Shown piece by piece: positions 16,925-26,478 of a DNA stretch of 64,000 bases; the first letter of the stretch is position 1, and each line of letters begins with the position of its first letter. The position numbers and the translations under genes are program-made. The notes beneath the pieces are model-generated. The model did not search any database and was not told the origin of the DNA. It was given only the letters and a program-made list of their open reading frames with translations. The DNA is from DLKC01 sp002478885 (GTDB taxonomy: Bacteria; Bacteroidota; Bacteroidia; Chitinophagales; Chitinophagaceae). The stretch lies in the NCBI GenBank assembly GCA_046329585.1, contig JAXLUI010000002.1, forward strand, positions 1,116,001 through 1,180,000, read 5' to 3'.

Positions 16925-19900
16925 ATGAAACTTATTGCTGGCCTGCTGACCCTGCTGCTTTTTTTATCTATCACTGCCAACGCCCAGAAAAGCGTACTTA
17001 CACAACACGATGATCTTAACCGTACGGGCTGGTACGACCAGGAAACAGTGCTTAAAAAAAGCAACGTAACGCCAAATACCTTTGGCAAATTGTTTACCCG
17101 GGCAGTAGACGACCAAATTTATGCGCAGCCGCTGGTGAAGCTTCAGATCAACATGCCCGGCAAGGGAGTTAAAAATGTCGTGTATGTAGCTACAGTAAAC
17201 AACAGTGTTTACGCGTTTGATGCCGACTCTGCCAATGAACAGGCAGCTTTCTGGCAGGTGAGTCTTACAGCTCCCAGCGCCAGGCCGGTTAATAAGGCTG
17301 ATATGACGGGCGCCTGTGGTGGTTTCTACAACGATTTCTCAGGCAATATGGGTATTGTGGGCACACCTGTTATCGACACGACCACCAATACGCTTTACGT
17401 GGTAGCGAGAAGTTTAAAAACAAGTACGAATACCTACTATCAATACCTGCACGCGCTGGATATTACCACAGGAGCGGAAAAAGCCAACAGCCCGGTGCTT
17501 ATCACCGCAACTGTGAATGGTAATGGTGATGGCAGCGTTGGCGGCAAGGTAACGTTTGACCCTCAAAAGCAAAATCAACGGCCCGGGCTTTTATTGCTGA
17601 ACGGTATTGTATATATCGCATGGTCATCGCATTGCGACTGGGGACCATACCATGGCTGGGTGATGGGTTATGATAAGACTTCTTTATTGCAGAAATATGT
17701 TTACAATACAACACCCGATGGTTATTGGGGCGGTATCTGGATGAGCGGCGGCGGGCCTTCTGCCGATGAGAGCGGCAATATTTATCTCGCCGCAGGCAAC
17801 GGCTCCGTAGGCAAAAATGGTAACGCTGCAGATGTAACAAACCGCTCTGAATCGGCGCTGAAGTTAACGCCATCACTTACACTCAGCAGTTTCTTTACGC
17901 CAAAGAATTACGAAACACTCGAAGGCGCTGACCTTGATTTTGGTGTTACACAAATGTTATTGATCCCCAATACCAACAGGGCGATTGTGGGCGTAAAAGA
18001 TGGCAAGCTGTATTTGCTTAACCGCGATAATATGGGCGGTTACAACGGCTCGGCTGATAATGTGATACAAACCATCAACGTTGGTGCAAATGCATACCAG
18101 CGTTCATCTATGTCGTATTACAAAGGCACGCAAAACGAATTCGTGTATTCCTGGAGTGAAAACTCTTTGCTTAGGGCATTTCACTACAGCCGCACTACAA
18201 ATATGTTCAACCTTGACAGCACCATCAGCAGCGGGCTACAGGGACCTACAGGAAACAATGGAGCAGTGCTCGCTGTTTCTTCAAACGGTTCAGCAGACTC
18301 CACTGCGATCCTGTGGGCAAGTTATGCTGCCAATGGAGATGCCAACCAATCTGTAAGACCAGGAATATTGAGAGCCATTGATGCATCAGATGTAACGAAA
18401 GAATTGTGGAATTCCAATGCGGATGCAGATGACGTTCCCGGCAACTATGCCAAATTCAATTGTCCAACTATCGTCAACGGGAAAGCATACCTCGCGACTT
18501 TCAGTAACCAGCTGGTTGTTTACGGATTAAAGAATAAGCCCATAAAGATTGACACCTGCGGAACGGTAAACCTTGCTTTGAAAAGACCGGCTACTTCTTC
18601 TTCCAATGAGAATGCAGGCCTTGGCCCGGCTAACGCAGTGGATGGCAGCCTTGCAACAAGATGGTCGAGCCAGTACAGCGATCCGCAGTCGCTCACTGTT
18701 GATCTTGGAAAAGTGACCCAACTTTGCAGGGCAGTAATCCATTGGGAGTATGCGTTGGCAAGCAGCTACAGGATACAGACGTCCAATGACAACGTTACCT
18801 GGAAAAATATCGCTTTCATAGATGGCAATACGTCTTACGATAACACGATCCCATTAAGCGGTTCGGCGCGCTATGTAAGAATGTACGGCGTGCAAAGAGG
18901 AACGCCTTACGGTTACTCCATCTGGGAATTTGAGATCTATGGCAAAAAAGAATCAGGCAGTTGCCCAGCGCCGACCGCGTTAACTGCATCAGCAGTAACT
19001 GAAACAGGTGCGTCGCTTAACTGGTCGCCTATTGTTGGCATAGCCGGTTATCTTGTACAATACAAAACCGTTACCGCAGCCAACTGGCAACAAGCCACCA
19101 CAACAACCAACAGCCTGCAGCTAAACAACCTCGCCTGTAATACGCCTTATCTTTTTCATGTACAAACGATTTGTTCAGTCGGCGATACCAGTGTTAATTC
19201 AACCGATGGCGCGTTCACCACGCTGGTCTGCGATGTTAATTGCGATCCTTTGCCCACACGCTGGAGCACACAGGACATCGGTGATGTAGGTATTGTTGGC
19301 TCGGCGTGTTTCAACAGTACAACAGGCACCTTCGCGATAACAGGTTCCGGCGCTGATATTGGCGGAACAAGCGACCAGTTCCGGTTTGCTTACAAAACGC
19401 TTATCGGCGATGGCGACATCATTACCCGCGTGTTTGACCAGGACCTGGTGAACACGCAAAACAAAGCAGGCATCATGGTGAGGGAAAGTCTAGCGCCCGG
19501 GTCTAAGAATGTATTCATCGGGCTTACCAGCGGCACAGGCGCTGTGTTCCAGGGCAGGCTGCAAACTGATGGCACTACCAGTATCAGCAACTCCTCTTCG
19601 GTTGTAAATGCGCCTTATTGGTTAAAATTAAATATTGCGGGGCCTTCTTTCAAAGGCTTTATTTCACCGGACGGACTTACCTGGACACAGGTTGGTTCCG
19701 CAATTAATCCGGGTTTTGGGAATGGCCTGCCGGTATATGCCGGGCTTGCCTCATCCAGTCATGACAACGATGATCTTTCACTCGCTCACTTTGATAATTA
19801 TTCACTCGGTGGCGTGCTTCCTTTTAAGCTCATCAGCTTTACCGGCCAGCTAACACTGGACAATACTGTGGCGCTGCAATGGATCACGACGCTTGAAACG

Positions 19901-20356
19901 AACACAAAATATTTTGTGGTTGAGCGCACCACCAACTTTATGAACTACCAGGTGATAGATACGGTTTACGCAGAGAACAATGCGGAATATACAGAAACGT
20001 ACAGCACGGTGGACCGCCACGCCAACAAGAGCATGAATTATTACCGGTTGCGCATCGTTGACCGGGATGGCCGCACCAGTTATTCGCCTGTTGTAGCCAT
20101 CCGCTTTATGAACACGAAAGCGCCCTTAATGTATCCCAACCCTGCAACAGGTTTTGTAAAGATCATCCAGGGCACCGAACCCATACGGCTGGTGACGATC
20201 GTTGACATTATGGGCCGCACGGTAAAACGTGTTGCCAACAAAACATCCGACAGCCAGATAACCATCCCCACATGGGCCATGGCGAACGGTTTATATTTTG
20301 TGGAAATAAGAACAGCACAAAGCAGTTTCAAAACAAAACTGGTCGTGCACAATTAG
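16925..20356 (+). CDS. secreted quinoprotein-like beta-propeller with F5/8C, FN3 and T9SS sorting domain
   Basis: A 1143-residue exported multi-domain protein. MKLIAGLLTLLLFLSITANAQ is a signal peptide. Residues about 25-535 form a PQQ-type beta-propeller (repeats such as VVYVATVNNSVYAFDAD, AIVGVKDGKLYLLNRDN, NGKAYLATFSNQLVVYGLK). Residues about 545-675 are a discoidin/F5-8C carbohydrate-binding-like domain (RPATSSSNENAGLGPANAVDG to YGYSIWEFEIYGK). Residues about 679-765 are a fibronectin type III domain, then comes a DUF1349/concanavalin-like region (about 775-960), and the last 75 residues are a T9SS type A sorting domain (MYPNPATGFVKI). Expected on the cell surface or released. Whether the propeller is an enzyme is unknown. 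A strong terminator follows. Confidence 0.88.
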   Translation: MKLIAGLLTLLLFLSITANAQKSVLTQHDDLNRTGWYDQETVLKKSNVTPNTFGKLFTRAVDDQIYAQPLVKLQINMPGKGVKNVVYVATVNNSVYAFDADSANEQAAFWQVSLTAPSARPVNKADMTGACGGFYNDFSGNMGIVGTPVIDTTTNTLYVVARSLKTSTNTYYQYLHALDITTGAEKANSPVLITATVNGNGDGSVGGKVTFDPQKQNQRPGLLLLNGIVYIAWSSHCDWGPYHGWVMGYDKTSLLQKYVYNTTPDGYWGGIWMSGGGPSADESGNIYLAAGNGSVGKNGNAADVTNRSESALKLTPSLTLSSFFTPKNYETLEGADLDFGVTQMLLIPNTNRAIVGVKDGKLYLLNRDNMGGYNGSADNVIQTINVGANAYQRSSMSYYKGTQNEFVYSWSENSLLRAFHYSRTTNMFNLDSTISSGLQGPTGNNGAVLAVSSNGSADSTAILWASYAANGDANQSVRPGILRAIDASDVTKELWNSNADADDVPGNYAKFNCPTIVNGKAYLATFSNQLVVYGLKNKPIKIDTCGTVNLALKRPATSSSNENAGLGPANAVDGSLATRWSSQYSDPQSLTVDLGKVTQLCRAVIHWEYALASSYRIQTSNDNVTWKNIAFIDGNTSYDNTIPLSGSARYVRMYGVQRGTPYGYSIWEFEIYGKKESGSCPAPTALTASAVTETGASLNWSPIVGIAGYLVQYKTVTAANWQQATTTTNSLQLNNLACNTPYLFHVQTICSVGDTSVNSTDGAFTTLVCDVNCDPLPTRWSTQDIGDVGIVGSACFNSTTGTFAITGSGADIGGTSDQFRFAYKTLIGDGDIITRVFDQDLVNTQNKAGIMVRESLAPGSKNVFIGLTSGTGAVFQGRLQTDGTTSISNSSSVVNAPYWLKLNIAGPSFKGFISPDGLTWTQVGSAINPGFGNGLPVYAGLASSSHDNDDLSLAHFDNYSLGGVLPFKLISFTGQLTLDNTVALQWITTLETNTKYFVVERTTNFMNYQVIDTVYAENNAEYTETYSTVDRHANKSMNYYRLRIVDRDGRTSYSPVVAIRFMNTKAPLMYPNPATGFVKIIQGTEPIRLVTIVDIMGRTVKRVANKTSDSQITIPTWAMANGLYFVEIRTAQSSFKTKLVVHN

Positions 20357-20377
20357 TAGATTCAATAACTATCCAGG

Positions 20378-20415
20378 AGCCGGTATGCATTTTATGTTAC
20401 CGGCTTTTGTTTTTC
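20378..20415 (+). terminator. strong intrinsic terminator behind the quinoprotein-like gene
   Basis: An eight-base perfect stem, AGCCGGTA (20378-20385) with TACCGGCT (20398-20405), a 12-base loop, and the T-rich tail TTTGTTTTT. It lies 22 bases behind the stop codon. Confidence 0.88.
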
Positions 20416-20421
20416 ATGGCA

Positions 20422-20447
20422 CCGGCTCTTGCGTCGCACACTTGTGC
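20422..20447 (-). repeat. R1 repeat, copy 10 (reverse; left half of a pair)
   Basis: CCGG at 20422, core TTGCGTCGCAC at 20429-20439, then ACTTGTGC. The spacer is unusually short. It pairs with copy 11, 80 bases on, as an inverted dimer. Confidence 0.8.
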
Positions 20448-20511
20448 AATAAAACCGGCAGTCAGCAGAGATTGCTTGCAGCCGTTCGCTCTTGCCAACT
20501 TATATTCTGCC

Positions 20512-20563
20512 GCACAAGAGTGCGACGCAACAAAAGCATCATTACTGCATCAAAAGCCCGGCC
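20512..20563 (+). repeat. R1 repeat, copy 11 (right half of a pair)
   Basis: GCACAAG, core GTGCGACGCAA at 20520-20530, and GCCCGGCC end. It is the inverted partner of copy 10, and lies about 100 bases upstream of the amylase start. Confidence 0.85.
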
Positions 20564-20662
20564 CATAAAAATTCCCTGCATGTAAATCAGGATTATATTT
20601 ACACGCTGATTTATACAAACAATGTGGCGAATGCCTTATTAATCTTCAGAAAAATCTGCGTT

Positions 20663-21997
20663 ATGAAAAGATCATTATTGCTGCTGCTGGTCATAGCAGC
20701 CATGGCAGCGAACGGACAATCCGCAAAGAATATCGACGGCCATCCCGCCTGGATCATGCAGGGAAATATTTACGAAGTGAACGTGCGCCAGTACACGCCC
20801 GAGGGCACGCTGAACGCCTTTGCAAAAAGCCTTGACCGCCTGAAGGAAATGGGCGTGCAAACGGTTTGGTTTATGCCGATAAACCCGATCAGCAAGATTG
20901 ACCGCAAGGGCTCGTTGGGAAGTTATTATGCCGTGAGCGATTATACCGCTTTGAATCCTGAGTTTGGCAGTATCGACGATTTTAAAGCCGTGGTAAAAAC
21001 GATTCATGCAAAAGGCATGAAAGTAATCATCGACTGGGTGCCTAACCACACCGGCGCAGATAACAGGTGGCTAACCCAGCACCCTGATTTTTTTGTAAAA
21101 GATAAAAATGGCAACGCAGCCGTTGCCTATGATTGGGACGATACGAGACAACTCGACTATAAAAACCCGGTGATGGAAGACAGCATGATCAACGCGATGA
21201 AGTTCTGGTTAAAGGGTACAGACATTGATGGTTTCCGTTGTGATGTTGCCTGGAATGTGCCGGCATCGTTCTGGAAAAAATGCATCCCCGAATTAAAGCA
21301 GATCAAAAATGTTTTTATGCTGGCCGAGGGCGACAGCGCGTACCTGCCACAAAGCGGGTTCGATGCAGTGTATCCATGGCATATGTTTAAAATGATGGGC
21401 AAGGTGGCAAGTGGCGACCGCCCTGCATTTGCGCTTGACAGCATAAAAGCAGAGAATGACCGGATGTATCCCAGGAACACTATCCAGATGTATTTCACCA
21501 GCAACCATGATGAGAACAGTTGGAACAAAGCAGACTTTGGTATTTTCCCCGGACCTGTGCATGCACCATTCGCCGTGTTCTCGCAAACCATGGCGGGCAG
21601 CGTTCCGCTTGTTTACAGCGGCCAGGAAGAACCAGTTTTGCGGTCGCTGAAATTCTTTGACAAAGACCCAATTGAGTTCGGCAAATACGAACGGGCCGGT
21701 TTTTATAAAACATTATTGAAGTTGCGCGCCACCAATCCCGCGCTTGCTGCAAATGCGGCTTTCAAAAAAATAGTTGTTGGCGATGAGCATTCAGTATATG
21801 CCTACACAAGAGAAAAAGACGGCAATAAAATATTGGTGATCTTAAATCTTTCTTCCAAAGAACAGATGATTACCGTTAAAGACAAATCGCTATGGGGCAA
21901 ACCATACAATGTATTCATGGGAACCAATGAACCTTTGAATGGCAATGCCTGGAATATAGAGCCATGGGGTTATGCTGTGTACACTTATAAGAAATAA
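20663..21997 (+). CDS. secreted alpha-amylase-family (GH13) glycoside hydrolase
   Basis: A 444-residue exported GH13 enzyme acting on alpha-glucans. A longer frame opens at 20492, but its first 57 residues are encoded by an R1 repeat; the ATG at 20663 gives the signal peptide MKRSLLLLLVIAAMAANGQ, so it is chosen. The TIM barrel shows all GH13 regions: VIIDWVPNHT (region I), GFRCDVAW with nucleophile Asp194 (II), MLAEGD with acid/base Glu222 (III), and FTSNHDENS with Asp283 (IV). A C-terminal beta-domain (ILVILNLSS) closes it. It has no carbohydrate-binding module or lipobox, so it is expected periplasmic or secreted. There are no SusC/D genes beside it. Confidence 0.93.
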   Translation: MKRSLLLLLVIAAMAANGQSAKNIDGHPAWIMQGNIYEVNVRQYTPEGTLNAFAKSLDRLKEMGVQTVWFMPINPISKIDRKGSLGSYYAVSDYTALNPEFGSIDDFKAVVKTIHAKGMKVIIDWVPNHTGADNRWLTQHPDFFVKDKNGNAAVAYDWDDTRQLDYKNPVMEDSMINAMKFWLKGTDIDGFRCDVAWNVPASFWKKCIPELKQIKNVFMLAEGDSAYLPQSGFDAVYPWHMFKMMGKVASGDRPAFALDSIKAENDRMYPRNTIQMYFTSNHDENSWNKADFGIFPGPVHAPFAVFSQTMAGSVPLVYSGQEEPVLRSLKFFDKDPIEFGKYERAGFYKTLLKLRATNPALAANAAFKKIVVGDEHSVYAYTREKDGNKILVILNLSSKEQMITVKDKSLWGKPYNVFMGTNEPLNGNAWNIEPWGYAVYTYKK

Positions 21998-22052
21998 TTA
22001 CGCACTAAATTTCTTCCGGGCTTTTATGTTTTACGCTGCAAACACATAAGAA

Positions 22053-22106
22053 ACAGCGTTCGCATGGAATTGAGATTTTGTGTTGCTCCCTCCCTGCGAA
22101 CGCTGT
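22053..22106. other. 12-bp perfect inverted repeat between convergent genes
   Basis: ACAGCGTTCGCA (22053-22064) and its exact complement TGCGAACGCTGT (22095-22106) surround a 30-base loop. It is followed by six A on the plus strand, so on the minus strand it begins after a T-run; neither side has a good T-tail behind the stem. It may be a bidirectional terminator for the amylase and the membrane-protein gene. Confidence 0.6.
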
Positions 22107-22128
22107 AAAAAATACAAGGCTTTATTTG

Positions 22129-22779
22129 CTATAGCGAAGGCTCATACTCATCCAGTTGGCTGAGTAATTCCATCGACTTTATTACAGGGCTCCACTCCTT
22201 TCCGCTGAAGATGAGCTTGAACCATTTTTTATTCCTGTTCTCGTATTTGATGTTCAGGAACAGCCACACTGCTATGTAGGTGAAGGCCAGCGTTACCACA
22301 GCCTGCACGATGTATAAAAACGCATTGCCGTTTTCCAGCATGCTTTTGTTCCAGTAAAAGAAAGTCCACACGGGCATTTGCAAAAAGAGCAATCTTGCCA
22401 CCCAAAGTGTGGAGGATTTTAATTGCGCAAGCTTATGCTGTGTTGCATGCACCGGTTCGCTGATATCTGCCTGCTGAATAAGCACAAGCTGGTACAAATA
22501 AATGCCTATGGCCAGTTTGGTTAACAGCACCTGGATAATTGCGGCAATTAAAAAAAACGGGGTGGCAATATTAAAAAGACGAATGATAAGGCTGTCTGCA
22601 AACAACACCCACGCAACACCCACAACGATGGCAAATATTTTCAGCGGTCGCATTGAAAAGAGAAACGACTGCACTTTCATGCGTGTAATATCTTCGGCAT
22701 TTTTACGGTTGAGTTGCAGGCTTTCGTCCAGCTTTACGCTGTAAGATTTCCAGAGCTGCATAATATCCTGTTCTTCCAT
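22129..22779 (-). CDS. membrane protein partnered with an ECF sigma factor
   Basis: A 216-residue protein whose first about 50 residues are cytoplasmic and polar (MEEQDIMQLWKSYSVKLDESLQ), followed by four hydrophobic segments (about 45-62, 68-98, 128-145, 155-178) and a polar tail. The gene starts one base behind the sigma factor's stop codon, so the two are translationally coupled. Position and topology suggest an anti-sigma factor, but I do not see a zinc-binding anti-sigma motif (HxxxCxxC) or an FecR domain. The anti-sigma role is therefore inferred from context. Confidence 0.8.
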   Translation of the reverse strand: MEEQDIMQLWKSYSVKLDESLQLNRKNAEDITRMKVQSFLFSMRPLKIFAIVVGVAWVLFADSLIIRLFNIATPFFLIAAIIQVLLTKLAIGIYLYQLVLIQQADISEPVHATQHKLAQLKSSTLWVARLLFLQMPVWTFFYWNKSMLENGNAFLYIVQAVVTLAFTYIAVWLFLNIKYENRNKKWFKLIFSGKEWSPVIKSMELLSQLDEYEPSL

Positions 22780-22780
22780 T

Positions 22781-23293
22781 TTAATTGTTTTGAATCGTTG
22801 AAAATTTTTGTTTCAGATCGGTTTTTATCCTGCTGAGTTTTGTGGCTACATTGGTTTCGGTGATCCCGATGATCCCGGCGATCTCCTTGTAGCTGCGCTC
22901 CTCGAGATAGAGCAGCATAAGGGCTTTGTCGAGTTCTTTCAGTCCGCCAATAAACTGCTGCAGCAGTTGCATATTGGCTTCTTTCGCAGCCGGGTCTTCT
23001 GCCTCAGCAAGATCGAAAACAGCGTCGGTGAGATCATGTGATATTTTCTTCCTGCTGCTTTCTTTGCGGTAAAATGATATGGCAACATTCAGCGCGATGC
23101 GATAGACCCAGGTGCTGTATTTATATTCAGCGTTATAGCGATCAAAGGCCCGCCACAGTTGCAGCACGATCTCCTGCACCATGTCTTTCCTGTCTTCCGC
23201 GTTGTTGCAGTAAGCGTTGGCCACCTTATAAATAATGCCCCTGTTGCTTTGTATGACGGAAAGAAATTGGTCCTGTTTACCGGTGGGTTGCAT
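22781..23293 (-). CDS. ECF-type RNA polymerase sigma factor
   Basis: A 170-residue group 4 sigma factor. Sigma region 2 spans about 14-80 (IIYKVANAYCNNAEDRKDMVQEIVLQLWRAFDRY, then STWVYRIALNVAISFYRK) and region 4 about 110-165, with the helix-turn-helix LYLEERSYKEIAGIIGITETNVATKLSRI. There is no region 3, as expected for ECF. It is co-transcribed with the membrane protein behind it, a common sigma/anti-sigma layout. The target promoters are unknown. The ATG at 23293 follows a divergent region shared with the S9 peptidase gene that carries a pair of R1 repeats. Confidence 0.93.
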   Translation of the reverse strand: MQPTGKQDQFLSVIQSNRGIIYKVANAYCNNAEDRKDMVQEIVLQLWRAFDRYNAEYKYSTWVYRIALNVAISFYRKESSRKKISHDLTDAVFDLAEAEDPAAKEANMQLLQQFIGGLKELDKALMLLYLEERSYKEIAGIIGITETNVATKLSRIKTDLKQKFSTIQNN

Positions 23294-23384
23294 GCGCAGC
23301 TTTTATTGTTCGCAAATCATTTACTGATTAATTATTCGCATCAAGGTCTGAATAATCACAAGGTTTGGAAAAAATATTTTTGTA

Positions 23385-23432
23385 CCGGTCTGCGGTTCTT
23401 TGGGCATCGGCGGTTGCGTCGCACACTTGTAC
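23385..23432 (-). repeat. R1 repeat, copy 12 (reverse; left half of a pair)
   Basis: CCGG at 23385, core TTGCGTCGCAC at 23414-23424, ACTTGTAC end. It lies in the 344-base divergent gap between the sigma factor and the S9 peptidase; the rest of that gap shows nothing I recognise besides copy 13. Confidence 0.85.
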
Positions 23433-23527
23433 TGCAGCAAATCAACCGGGGCTGAGAGCGCAACAGCAATTGATCGTTGCGGGAATTGTTTCCGGTCTTT
23501 CCGTCTTTGCTGCGTTCCGGGCCAACT

Positions 23528-23577
23528 GCACAAGTGTGCGACGCAAGAAAAGCTTCATGCGTGCAGCAAAGCCCGGC
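23528..23577 (+). repeat. R1 repeat, copy 13 (right half of a pair)
   Basis: GCACAAG, core GTGCGACGCAA at 23536-23546, GCCCGGCCC end. It is the inverted partner of copy 12, 111 bases away, upstream of the S9 peptidase. Confidence 0.85.
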
Positions 23578-23637
23578 CCCTAAAACGATCGCTCAAAAAC
23601 ATTTTACGATTTGCCTTACAGTAAATATTTTTAAAGC

Positions 23638-26478
23638 ATGCAAACCAAATACCTGCTTTCAGCCGCGCTGATTTTTAGCGCATATCTTCCTGTTATAGCG
23701 CAACACAAACCACTCGATCATACGGTGTATGATGCGTGGCAAAGTATCGGTGAAAAACGCATCAGCAGCAATGGCGCTTTTGTGCTGTATAGTATTAATG
23801 TGCAACAAGGCGATGCCATGCTGGTCATTCAAAAAACAAACGGTGAACATATCGCCGATATCCCACGCGGCTATGAGGCACGCATCTCTTCAGACGACCG
23901 TTATGTGGTTTGCAAAATAAAACCTACCTACAACGAAACGCGAGCTGCGAAGATTGCAAAGAAAAAAGCAGACGAGCTGCCAAAGGACAGTCTTTGCCTG
24001 ATTGACATCAGCAATGGGAGCATCCGAAAATGGGCAAGGGTAAAATCGTACCAGCTCCCTGATAAGACAACGGGCCTACTCGCCTGGCAATACGAAAAAG
24101 CTGCAGCCAAAGACAGCAGTTCAAAAAAGAGTACAGATTCAACGAAGAAAAAAGATGATGATGTATTTTTTACAGACGCAGATGGCGCAGGCAGCGACGA
24201 CGACAAACCCGCTGAAGGAAGCATGCTTGTGCTGTATCATTTGCAAACGGCAACAACAGATTCCTTTCCTGACATATCGGAATACCTGGCCGACAGGAAC
24301 GGCAATAACGTTTTAATGGAGAGCGCCGGCAATAAAAAAGATTCTGTAAAACCTTCCGTGATCGTATGGCATGCGGGCACGGCAAAGAAGGATACGATCC
24401 TGTATCAATACAATGATGCAAAGGCCTATGCATGGGACAGCAGCGGTAACCAGCTTGCCTTTATTGCAGAGCGTGACAGCAGCACCAAAGCTTTGCAGAA
24501 ATTCTATAAACTATATTATTACCGCCCGGGATTTGACAGCGCTGCAGCAATTGCTGACCGCAGCAGCAAAGGCGTGAAACAAGGTTATGCAGTGGGGGAA
24601 AACCCGGCAATACATTTTAGTAAATCGGCAAAAAGATTATTGTTTGGCGTGTCGGCGATACTTCCGCCAAAAGATACAACGGTGCCGGAGTTTGAACGCT
24701 CGTCCGTTGACGTGTGGAATTATAAAGATGAGGACCTTATGACCGTTCAATTGAAAAACCTTGACAAGGATGCGAAGCGCAACTACACAGCCATTTACGA
24801 CATCGGAAGCAAAACCTTGCTGCAACCGGGTGACAAGGATTTTCGCACTGTTTTAGAAACCGCGGAAGGTGATGGTGATGTTTTTTACGCAACTACAGAT
24901 ACCGGCCGGCGCGTAGCAAGACAGTGGCAGGGCTATACATTCAGCGATGTTTATGCAGTAGATACCCGTAATGGCAACCGGAGCCTTGTTGTAAAGAATT
25001 TCAGAGGCAACCTGTACGAGTCATACAGCGGGAAGTATTTATTGCTGTACGACAATACCAAACGCAGCTATAGTATTTACAACAGCATAAATCAAAAACT
25101 TTACCGTGTTGGAGCTGACATTCCATATCCTTTGTTCGACGAAGAAAACGATGTGCCTGGTGACCCTTCCGCGTACGGTATAGCAAAATGGATCGAAGCT
25201 GATGCGGCAGTGCTTATTTACGACCGCTATGATGTTTGGAAAGTTGATGCCGAAGGCAAAACAGCTTCCGTGAAGTTAACCGATGGCCGTACAGCAAAGC
25301 AGGAATACCGCTATATTTCGCTTGACGAGGATGAGCATTTTATAAAGCCGGGCCAGCCCATTGCTTTCCGTGTATTTGATGAAACAAGCAAAGGCAGCAG
25401 TTTTGTTATCTCCTCTGCAAATGCCACCGCAGCAAAAGCTGACATACTTCCTGCGAACGTTAACGTATACCTGAAAGCCAGGAAAGCTGATGTGTATGCT
25501 TATTCAAAAGAAACCTTCAGCGCTTCGCCGGATATGTATATCCATACCGGTAAAGGGCTTACGAAAGACCAGGTTGATCAACGTCTTTCTTCGATCAACC
25601 CGCAGCAAAAAGATTATGCGTGGGGCACGGCAGCGCTCTTTAAATGGAAAGCCTATACCGGTAAATTAACCGAAGGCATTTTATATAAACCAGAGGATTA
25701 TGATGCAAACAAACGATACCCGATGATCGTTTATTTTTATGAACGCAACAATGAAACACTACACAATTACCTGCCACCGGCACCAACGCCATCGCGGTTA
25801 AACATACCGTTTTTTGTGAGCCGCGGCTATGTCGTATTTGTACCTGATATCTGGTACACGACCGGTAAGCCCGGGCAGAGCGCGTATGATTATATCGTGA
25901 GTGGCACCCGCGCCCTCATCAGCAAAGGCATTGCAGACAGCACGCGTATTGGCCTGCAGGGACAGAGCTGGGGCGGCTACCAAACCGCTTTTATTATTAC
26001 ACAAACAAAGCTTTATAAGGCCGCATGGGCGGGCGCTCCTGTTGCCAATATGTTCAGTGCTTATGGCGGCATTCGCTGGGAAAGTGGGCTCAACCGGCAG
26101 ATGCAGTATGAAAAAGAACAAAGCCGGATCGGCGCAACCATCTGGCAGCGGCCCGATTTGTATATCGCCAATTCGCCCTTGTTTCATTTACCCAAAGTGA
26201 CCACCCCGCTGGTCATCATGTCGAATGACGCCGATGGTGCAGTGCCATGGTACCAGGGCATTGAATTATTTACCGCCATGCGCAGGCTGAACAAACCGGT
26301 GTGGCTGCTCGACTACAATAACGAGGCGCACAATCTTGTAGAGCGAAGGAACAGGAAAGATATACAGATCCGCGAACAGCAATTCTTCGACTGGCTGCTG
26401 AAAGATGCAGCACCTCCCACATGGATCACGGAGGGTGTGCCGGCAGTAATGAAGGGCAGGACCTGGGGGCTGGAGTAA
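23638..26478 (+). CDS. secreted S9-family (prolyl oligopeptidase-like) peptidase
   Basis: A 946-residue exported serine peptidase. The signal peptide is MQTKYLLSAALIFSAYLPVIAQ. A long N-terminal beta-propeller-like region (about 25-650, with WD/PD40-type repeats such as KAYAWDSSGNQLAFIAERD) precedes a C-terminal alpha/beta-hydrolase domain. The catalytic triad is visible: Ser777 in LQGQSWGGYQ, Asp866 (or Asp864) in SNDADGAVPW, and His898 in NEAHNLVERRNR. Such enzymes cut oligopeptides in the periplasm. A hydrophilic KDSSSKKSTDSTKKKDDD stretch around residues 160-180 is a likely surface loop. It reads divergently from the ECF sigma operon. Confidence 0.92.
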   Translation: MQTKYLLSAALIFSAYLPVIAQHKPLDHTVYDAWQSIGEKRISSNGAFVLYSINVQQGDAMLVIQKTNGEHIADIPRGYEARISSDDRYVVCKIKPTYNETRAAKIAKKKADELPKDSLCLIDISNGSIRKWARVKSYQLPDKTTGLLAWQYEKAAAKDSSSKKSTDSTKKKDDDVFFTDADGAGSDDDKPAEGSMLVLYHLQTATTDSFPDISEYLADRNGNNVLMESAGNKKDSVKPSVIVWHAGTAKKDTILYQYNDAKAYAWDSSGNQLAFIAERDSSTKALQKFYKLYYYRPGFDSAAAIADRSSKGVKQGYAVGENPAIHFSKSAKRLLFGVSAILPPKDTTVPEFERSSVDVWNYKDEDLMTVQLKNLDKDAKRNYTAIYDIGSKTLLQPGDKDFRTVLETAEGDGDVFYATTDTGRRVARQWQGYTFSDVYAVDTRNGNRSLVVKNFRGNLYESYSGKYLLLYDNTKRSYSIYNSINQKLYRVGADIPYPLFDEENDVPGDPSAYGIAKWIEADAAVLIYDRYDVWKVDAEGKTASVKLTDGRTAKQEYRYISLDEDEHFIKPGQPIAFRVFDETSKGSSFVISSANATAAKADILPANVNVYLKARKADVYAYSKETFSASPDMYIHTGKGLTKDQVDQRLSSINPQQKDYAWGTAALFKWKAYTGKLTEGILYKPEDYDANKRYPMIVYFYERNNETLHNYLPPAPTPSRLNIPFFVSRGYVVFVPDIWYTTGKPGQSAYDYIVSGTRALISKGIADSTRIGLQGQSWGGYQTAFIITQTKLYKAAWAGAPVANMFSAYGGIRWESGLNRQMQYEKEQSRIGATIWQRPDLYIANSPLFHLPKVTTPLVIMSNDADGAVPWYQGIELFTAMRRLNKPVWLLDYNNEAHNLVERRNRKDIQIREQQFFDWLLKDAAPPTWITEGVPAVMKGRTWGLE

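Noticed and set aside
20492..20662. Extended start for the alpha-amylase gene
   Set aside because: The extra 57 residues are encoded by R1 copy 11 and have no signal-peptide character, while the ATG at 20663 gives a clean signal peptide.
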